Below are positions 59,268-64,000 of a stretch of DNA of 64,000 nt, piece by piece; the first letter of the stretch is position 1; every line of letters begins with the position of its first letter. The notes beneath the pieces are model-generated. The model had not been told where the DNA came from, did not search any database, and saw only the letters and a list, made by a program, of their open reading frames with translations. A program made the position numbers and the translations under genes. The stretch covers positions 11,243-75,242 of the forward strand of contig JAVBJV010000021.1 of assembly GCA_031546815.1 (NCBI GenBank), in the 5' to 3' direction. The DNA is from JAVBJV01 sp031546815. GTDB taxonomy: Bacteria; Pseudomonadota; Alphaproteobacteria; Acetobacterales; Acetobacteraceae.

Positions 59268-60197
59268 TCACCTGAACCAAGCCACCAGCACGCTCAGCGT
59301 CACAACCGACACCGCCGTGCAGACGACGACCGTGGTGGCGGATCGTTCGGCCAGTATGGCGTAGCGGCGGGCCAGCACGAAGGCATTGGCGCCGGTTGGC
59401 ATGGCGGCGGTGATCACCACCACAGCGAGTGGCACGCCGCGCAAGCCCATCACCGGCCCGGCCATTGTGGCGACCATGACGGGCATCACGAACATTTTCA
59501 GCACGCCGGCCAGCGCGGCTTCCTTTACTTCCGACATGCGGGCGAACCCGTGCAGCGATGCGCCCAGACACAGCAGCGCCATCGGAGGGGATGCCGCGCC
59601 CAGCATCTCGGTTAAATGCTTCAACACCCCAGGCACCGGAACCCCAAGCCCGCGCCAGAGCAGCGCGATGAAAATCCCCATCACCACCGGGTTGCGCAAC
59701 AGCGCCATGAACGTGGCGCGCAGGGTGCGCAGCAGACTTGCTTCGCTGCGATTGGCGCCGATCTCCATCAGGATGGTGGCGACGGGCAGCAGCAGCGTGG
59801 CGTGGAAGGCAATCAGCCCGATCAGATTGGCCAGTCCTTCGGGACCAAAGGCCATGGCGATCAGCGGAATACCGACCATCACGGTGTTGCCATAAGTGAC
59901 GTTCAGCGCGAAGACCGAAGCCTCGGGCAGGCTGGAGCGCAACAGCCAGATCGCCAAGGGGACCGACGCCGCGAACAGCAGCAGGGTCATGCTGAAATAG
60001 CTGACCACAACCGATGCGAAATCCAGCGATTCCGCGCCTGTCACCGCGGCGAACAACAACGCCGGTGTGGCCAGATAGAACACGAAGTCGTTCAGCGCGC
60101 CGACGCCTGCCTCACTCACGCGACCGAAGCGACGCGCCAACCAGCCGATCAGGATCAGCATGAAGATCGGGGCGACGACTTCGGCAACAGCGCTCAT
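59268..60197 (-). CDS. AEC family transporter
   Basis: A 309-residue membrane protein of the auxin-efflux-carrier family, which exports organic acids, in two five-helix halves. The first helix is FMLILIGWLARRFG; a central polar loop (residues 155-170) divides the halves, and VTYGNTVMVGIPLIAMAF near 98 is the conserved crossing region. The substrate is not predictable. It lies four bases after gmk and is probably co-transcribed with yicC-gmk. Confidence 0.9.
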   Translation of the reverse strand: MSAVAEVVAPIFMLILIGWLARRFGRVSEAGVGALNDFVFYLATPALLFAAVTGAESLDFASVVVSYFSMTLLLFAASVPLAIWLLRSSLPEASVFALNVTYGNTVMVGIPLIAMAFGPEGLANLIGLIAFHATLLLPVATILMEIGANRSEASLLRTLRATFMALLRNPVVMGIFIALLWRGLGVPVPGVLKHLTEMLGAASPPMALLCLGASLHGFARMSEVKEAALAGVLKMFVMPVMVATMAGPVMGLRGVPLAVVVITAAMPTGANAFVLARRYAILAERSATTVVVCTAVSVVTLSVLVAWFR

Positions 60198-60201
60198 CGG
60201 T

Positions 60202-60840
60202 TCACAGTCCCGCTATGAAATCACCAAGACCGGTCTGACGCACGCGGCTCAGCCGCGCGGCGCGCAGGATGGCGCGCACATCGGCAACCGCATGATCGAA
60301 ATCCGCGTTTACGATTACGTGGTCGAAATCGCCCCAGTGGGAAATCTCGTCCCGCGCTTCGGCCATGCGGGCGGCGACGCCTTCTGGTGTGTCGCCGCGT
60401 CCACGCAGACGCGCTTCCAAATCCGCGAGGCTCGGCGGCAGAACGTATACACCCAGCACATCGCCCGGCAGCGCGGCACGCAGTTGCAGATGCCCCTGCC
60501 AGTCGATGTCGAACAATATGTCGCGGCCTTCGTTCAGCATCGCCTCGACCGGCGCGCGCGGTGTGCCGTAGCTGCGGTCGAACACCGTGGCGTGTTCCAG
60601 CAGTTCGCCGTTCTGCACCATGGCGTCGAACTGGTCCTGGGTGCGGAAATAGTAATGCACACCCTCTACCTCGCCCGCGCGCGGGGCGCGGGTGGTGGCG
60701 CTGATCGACAGGCCGAGATTCGGATCGCTCTCGCGCAATGCCCGCGCGATGGAGCTTTTCCCCGCGCCGGACGGAGCCGACAGCACCAGACACAGACCGC
60801 GACGTTGAATGGGCTTACTCAATGTTCTGAACCTGTTCAC
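60202..60840 (-). CDS. gmk: Guanylate kinase
   Basis: Gmk turns GMP into GDP with ATP. The 212-residue protein has the P-loop LSAPSGAGKSSIARAL near residue 20 and the GMP-site block SISATTRAPRAGEVEGVHYYF near 45. The start is GTG 60840, which overlaps the end of yicC; a TTG at 60822 (SKPIQRRG) is a possible alternative. It follows yicC as in many bacteria. Confidence 0.95.
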   Translation of the reverse strand: MNRFRTLSKPIQRRGLCLVLSAPSGAGKSSIARALRESDPNLGLSISATTRAPRAGEVEGVHYYFRTQDQFDAMVQNGELLEHATVFDRSYGTPRAPVEAMLNEGRDILFDIDWQGHLQLRAALPGDVLGVYVLPPSLADLEARLRGRGDTPEGVAARMAEARDEISHWGDFDHVIVNADFDHAVADVRAILRAARLSRVRQTGLGDFIAGL

Positions 60841-61705
60841 GCAACTGTTCGATCGCGGCCTTCAGATCCAGCCCGATCGCCGTCAGTCTGACGGTTGCCG
60901 ACTTGCTGCACAATGTGTTGGCTTCGCGATTGAATTCCTGCACCAGAAAATCAAACTTGCGCCCAATATTCGCGCCCTCGGCCAGCAGCGCCCGCGCGGC
61001 GTCTATATGTGCGGCGAGGCGATCCAATTCTTCACGCACATCGGACTTGCTGGCCAGCAACGCAAGTTCCTGCGCCAGTCGGTCCTCGGTCAGCACGGAG
61101 CGGCCATCCAGCAATTCGGCCAGCGCGGTTTGCAGGCGTTCGCGCTGCTGCGCGGGCTGCGTGGCGGCTTCGGTCAGCGCGGCATTACGCAGGGCAGAGA
61201 TCTCGTCCAGCAGCGCGGTCAGCACTGTGCCCAGACGCGCACCCTCGGCCAGACGCGCCTGCACCAGACCGTCGAGCGCGCTGCGATATCCGGCATGAAT
61301 GGTGGTGCGCAGAGCTTCTTCAGCGGCTTCGTCGGATTGCGGCTGAGCGGTTTTCAGCACGCCGGGCAGAGCCAGCAACGCCTCGGCGCGCGGCGCAGGT
61401 GCGCCGGGGATTTTCTGTGCCAGATCCAACGCCAGCGCCATCACCTGCGCAAGGGCGGCCGGGTCGGGCTGCATCTGCGGCGCGTCCTCGCGCTTGACGG
61501 TCAGCGTGGCCGAGACATTGCCGCGCTTCAGGGCGCGTGCAGTGTCCTCGCGCAGGGTAGCTTCCAGCGCGTCCATGCCGTTCGGCGTGCGCAGCCGCAC
61601 ATCCAGACCGCGCCCGTTTACGCTGCGCAGCTCCCACACCCAGGCGATGCCCGCCTGTTCGCCACTGCTCCGGCCGAAGCCGGTCATACTCGCCAGATTT
61701 CCCAT
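60815..61705 (-). CDS. yicC: YicC family endoribonuclease
   Basis: YicC proteins are RNases acting on small RNAs. The 296-residue product opens MGNLASMTGFGRSSG, the family signature, and has the C-terminal block ANIGRKFDFLVQEFNREANTLCSK near 245. The ATG at 61705 is chosen, with a second at 61687. It overlaps gmk by 26 bases and is divergent from the SDR gene at 61743 with only 37 bases between. Confidence 0.92.
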   Translation of the reverse strand: MGNLASMTGFGRSSGEQAGIAWVWELRSVNGRGLDVRLRTPNGMDALEATLREDTARALKRGNVSATLTVKREDAPQMQPDPAALAQVMALALDLAQKIPGAPAPRAEALLALPGVLKTAQPQSDEAAEEALRTTIHAGYRSALDGLVQARLAEGARLGTVLTALLDEISALRNAALTEAATQPAQQRERLQTALAELLDGRSVLTEDRLAQELALLASKSDVREELDRLAAHIDAARALLAEGANIGRKFDFLVQEFNREANTLCSKSATVRLTAIGLDLKAAIEQLREQVQNIE

Positions 61706-61742
61706 GCGCGACTTTTGGCAGGCCCTTCTGTATCCTTCAAGC

Positions 61743-62534
61743 ATGACCGACCGTTTCAGCCGCTTTCGCCATGTTCTGATCACTGGGGCCTCGTCCGGCA
61801 TTGGGCGCGCCCTCGCCCTCGCCCTCGCCCGGCCCGATGCCGTGCTGCGCCTCTCGGGCCGCGATGCCGACCGGCTGGAGGACACCGCAAAGCGCTGCCG
61901 CGATCTGGGGGCGCATGTGCAGACGCGCGTGCTCGACGTGACCGACGCGGCAGCGATGGAGGCGTGGATTACCGGTGCGGGGCGGCTGGACATCGTGTTC
62001 GCCAATGCGGGCATTTCCGCCGGCAACGCGGGCAACGGGCCGGAAAACGCCGAACAGACACGACGCATCTTCGCCACCAACCTGACCGGCGTGCTGAACA
62101 CCGTGCTGCCCGCCATGCAGGTGATGGCAGCCCAGCCCTTCGGCGAGGATAGTCTGCGGGGGCGGATCGGGGTGGTTGCCTCGATCGCCGCGTTTGTGCC
62201 CGCACCGGGGGCGCCCGCCTATTGTTCGTCGAAGGCCGCGGTCGATGCGTGGACGGTGGCGACGGCGCACAGCGCGCGGCAACAGGGCATCGCGATGTCG
62301 AGTATCTGCCCCGGCTACATCCGCACCGCGATGACGGCGCGCAACAAGTTCCCGATGCCGGGGCTGGTGGATGCGGATCGCGGTGCGTTCCGGATTCTGG
62401 TCGGCATGGCGAACAACAAGCGCCGCATCGTGTTTCCGTGGTGGATGGGGTTGGCTGCTCGGATTGTCGGGTCGCTGCCACCGCGTTTGTCGAGCCGGTT
62501 GCTCAGCATCCCGCCGGGGAAAGATCCGTTATGA
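61743..62534 (+). CDS. Short-chain dehydrogenase/reductase
   Basis: A 263-residue SDR. The cofactor motif TGASSGIG is near residue 14, FANAGISAG near 85 and the catalytic YCSSKAA near 155. A late hydrophobic segment (FPWWMGLAARIVGSLPPRL) could bind membranes. Substrate unknown. Its TGA overlaps the stop of the convergent phnE gene by six bases. Confidence 0.88.
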   Translation: MTDRFSRFRHVLITGASSGIGRALALALARPDAVLRLSGRDADRLEDTAKRCRDLGAHVQTRVLDVTDAAAMEAWITGAGRLDIVFANAGISAGNAGNGPENAEQTRRIFATNLTGVLNTVLPAMQVMAAQPFGEDSLRGRIGVVASIAAFVPAPGAPAYCSSKAAVDAWTVATAHSARQQGIAMSSICPGYIRTAMTARNKFPMPGLVDADRGAFRILVGMANNKRRIVFPWWMGLAARIVGSLPPRLSSRLLSIPPGKDPL

Positions 62535-63326
62535 ACCGATCAACCTCCTGCGCAGCATGCCCGACAGGAAATCGATCAGCGCCACGGTGAGCAAAATCAT
62601 CAGGATGATGAACGCCACTTCGTCCCAGTAGCGGATCTTGATGCGTTCAGCGATCTGCAAGCCGATGCCACCCGCCCCCACTACGCCGAGGATGGCGGCG
62701 GATCGCGTATTGCTCTCGAAGAAATACAGCGCCTGCGCCAGCATCACGGGCAGCACCTGCGGCAACAGGCCAAAGCGGATGGTCAGCAGCTTTCCGGCCC
62801 CCGTCGCGCGGATTCCGTCGGTCTGTTTTTTATCGGCGTTCTCGATCGCTTCGGCGTACAGTTTGGCAAGCACCGCCACATCCACCGTGAAGATGGCCAG
62901 CACGCCCGCCAGCGGACCAAGCCCCACCGCGCGCACAAACGCCAGCGCCCAGATCAGTTGATCGATCCCGCGCACACCATCGAACAGACGTCGCACCGAG
63001 AAATGCGCCAGCACATTGGTGATGATATTGCGCGCCCCCAGAAACCCCAGCGGCACTGCAACTATCGCCGCCAGCAGCGTGCCGAGGAACGCCATCGCCA
63101 CACTTTCCGCCAGCCCGCGCAGAATCTCGACCCACATCTCGCCCGCGCGCGGCGGGATCATCAGGCTGAGGATCTTGAACAACCCACCCAGCCCATTCCA
63201 CAGCCGCGCGAGCGTGATGTCGAACCAGACCGACACGATGGCAAGCCATGCGCAGAACAGCACGCCACAACAGATCCACAGCGCGCGCTGCATCCGGCTT
63301 CTGCGGAGGATCTGCTGATAGATCAT
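62529..63326 (-). CDS. phnE: Phosphonate-type ABC transporter permease
   Basis: A 265-residue inner-membrane permease of the PhnE family. It has six hydrophobic helices, an N-terminal cytoplasmic helix and the ABC-contact loop ATGAGKLLTIRFGLLPQVLP near 190, followed by VVGAGGIGLQIAERI. The ATG at 63326 overlaps the stop of the next permease by four bases. Two permeases with no ATPase or binding protein in view imply that those genes lie to the right. Phosphonate or phosphite is the usual cargo; this is inference. Confidence 0.9.
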   Translation of the reverse strand: MIYQQILRRSRMQRALWICCGVLFCAWLAIVSVWFDITLARLWNGLGGLFKILSLMIPPRAGEMWVEILRGLAESVAMAFLGTLLAAIVAVPLGFLGARNIITNVLAHFSVRRLFDGVRGIDQLIWALAFVRAVGLGPLAGVLAIFTVDVAVLAKLYAEAIENADKKQTDGIRATGAGKLLTIRFGLLPQVLPVMLAQALYFFESNTRSAAILGVVGAGGIGLQIAERIKIRYWDEVAFIILMILLTVALIDFLSGMLRRRLIGS

Positions 63327-64000
63327 GCGCCGATCACTCGGCGACGCAGGCGCTCGCTGAACAGGTCGATCAGCACCACGCACAGCACGATCAGCACGAC
63401 GATGGCGCTGATGTCCTCGTAATAGCTGGCCGAGATCACCGTGTAGAGCTCCTGCCCGATGCCCCCGGCGCCGACAAAGCCGATCACCGTTGCACCGCGC
63501 ACGTTCACCTCGAAACGCAGCAGGAGATAGCTGAGGAAATTCGGCAGCACCTGCGGCAGGATGGCGAAGCGCACGCCGTGCAGCCAGTTGCCCCCGCTGG
63601 CGCGCACACCTTCGCCGGGGCGCATGTCGGCGTTTTCCACCACTTCGGCGAACAGTTTTCCCAGCGCGCCTGCGGTGTGCAACGCAATCGCCAGAATCCC
63701 CGCCAGTGGCCCGACGCCGAACGCCCAGACGAAGATCAGCGCGTAGACAATCTCGGGCACTGAACGGAACAGTTCCAGCGCGCGACGACAGAACTGGTAC
63801 ACAACCCGGTTCGGCGCCAGATTAGCCGCCGCCGGAAAACACAGCAGCAGTGCAGCAGCGCCCCCCATGACGGTTGCCAGTGCCGCCATATTCGCGGTCT
63901 CGAACAAACGCCACGCCCAGTCGTCCAGACGATAGAACCATAACGCCAGCGAGCCTTCCTGCTTCACTCCGGCGAACAGCGACTCCCAGCGCAGATCGGG
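63323..64000 (-). CDS. phnE: Phosphonate-type ABC transporter permease, truncated by window edge
   Basis: The frame runs off the right edge without a start; an internal GTG at 63967 is not needed because coding continues (DLRWESLFAGVKQEG). The 226 visible residues show the permease helices and RASGGNWLHGVRFAILPQVLP with GFVGAGGIGQELYTVI, paralogous to the permease at 62529. Tandem PhnE genes are a common phn arrangement. Confidence 0.88.
   Translation of the reverse strand, partial: PDLRWESLFAGVKQEGSLALWFYRLDDWAWRLFETANMAALATVMGGAAALLLCFPAAANLAPNRVVYQFCRRALELFRSVPEIVYALIFVWAFGVGPLAGILAIALHTAGALGKLFAEVVENADMRPGEGVRASGGNWLHGVRFAILPQVLPNFLSYLLLRFEVNVRGATVIGFVGAGGIGQELYTVISASYYEDISAIVVLIVLCVVLIDLFSERLRRRVIGA

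Noticed and set aside
1..64000. CRISPR array, prophage or insertion sequence
   Set aside because: No regularly spaced direct repeats, transposase or phage structural gene was seen. The R1-R6 elements are dispersed single palindromes, too far apart for an array.

Overview
The window looks like a piece of the chromosome of a GC-rich alphaproteobacterium. Gene order and content (secE-nusG behind tRNA genes with no tuf between them, hsp20 followed by a DUF1150 gene, a short-chain dehydrogenase between purF and lptF, a DUF2336 protein coupled to a diguanylate cyclase, fabD-fabG-acpP-fabF-mltG) suggest Rhodospirillales, probably Acetobacteraceae. That placement is inference from gene content; no rRNA gene is present to settle it. 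Almost all of the sequence is housekeeping core.

Layout. 1-240 holds a relatively AT-rich edge with a possible truncated ORF. 241-2731 (minus) carries argC and a tRNA-Tyr/Gly/Trp-secE-nusG unit. 2811-7046 (plus) carries rlmB with a long disordered N-terminus, a small unknown gene, a TerC-CBS-CorC membrane protein and an ICL/PEP-mutase family enzyme. 7222-9531 has tRNA-Thr, a glycosyltransferase-like gene and a divergent orphan DNA methyltransferase. An amidohydrolase, the hsp20-DUF1150 pair and def-fmt-truA follow. 13989-17195 (minus) is dapD-dapE plus two unknown membrane proteins. 17332-19928 is the cyclase/DUF2336 pair. 20099-24419 (minus) holds argB and the rpmH-rnpA-yidD-yidC-engB protein-insertion cluster. 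24753-32255 (plus) holds patatin, tam, an M20 hydrolase and the tkt-gap-pgk sugar-phosphate operon. 32313-39648 contains chrA, a NUDIX/secreted-protein pair, mltG and the fatty-acid synthesis genes. 39906-54577 (plus) runs rpsF-rpsR-rplI, cfa, dnaB, alr-mlaE-mlaF, an Xre-RES toxin-antitoxin pair fused translationally to radA, cvpA-purF, an SDR and lptF-lptG. lptD-surA-rsmA follow, then gmk-yicC, an SDR and two phosphonate-type ABC permeases running off the right edge.

The most unusual feature is a family of six dispersed palindromic elements of about 124-148 bp (R1-R6, at 1309, 7078, 10853, 19954, 21071 and 37409). They share a conserved core, while the outer arms differ widely between copies but always pair with each other. 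All six lie in the same orientation, and the right end of every copy lies at, or within two bases of, the 3' end of a minus-strand gene (five stop codons and one tRNA 3' end). Pair changes in an internal hairpin, and wobbles that are legal only in the plus-strand RNA, suggest a structured RNA rather than a simple terminator. Secondary points of interest are the probably leaderless toxin-antitoxin operon coupled to radA, a run of five hairpins after rsmA, a hairpin that covers the ribosome-binding site of the amidohydrolase, and a candidate heat-shock promoter for hsp20.
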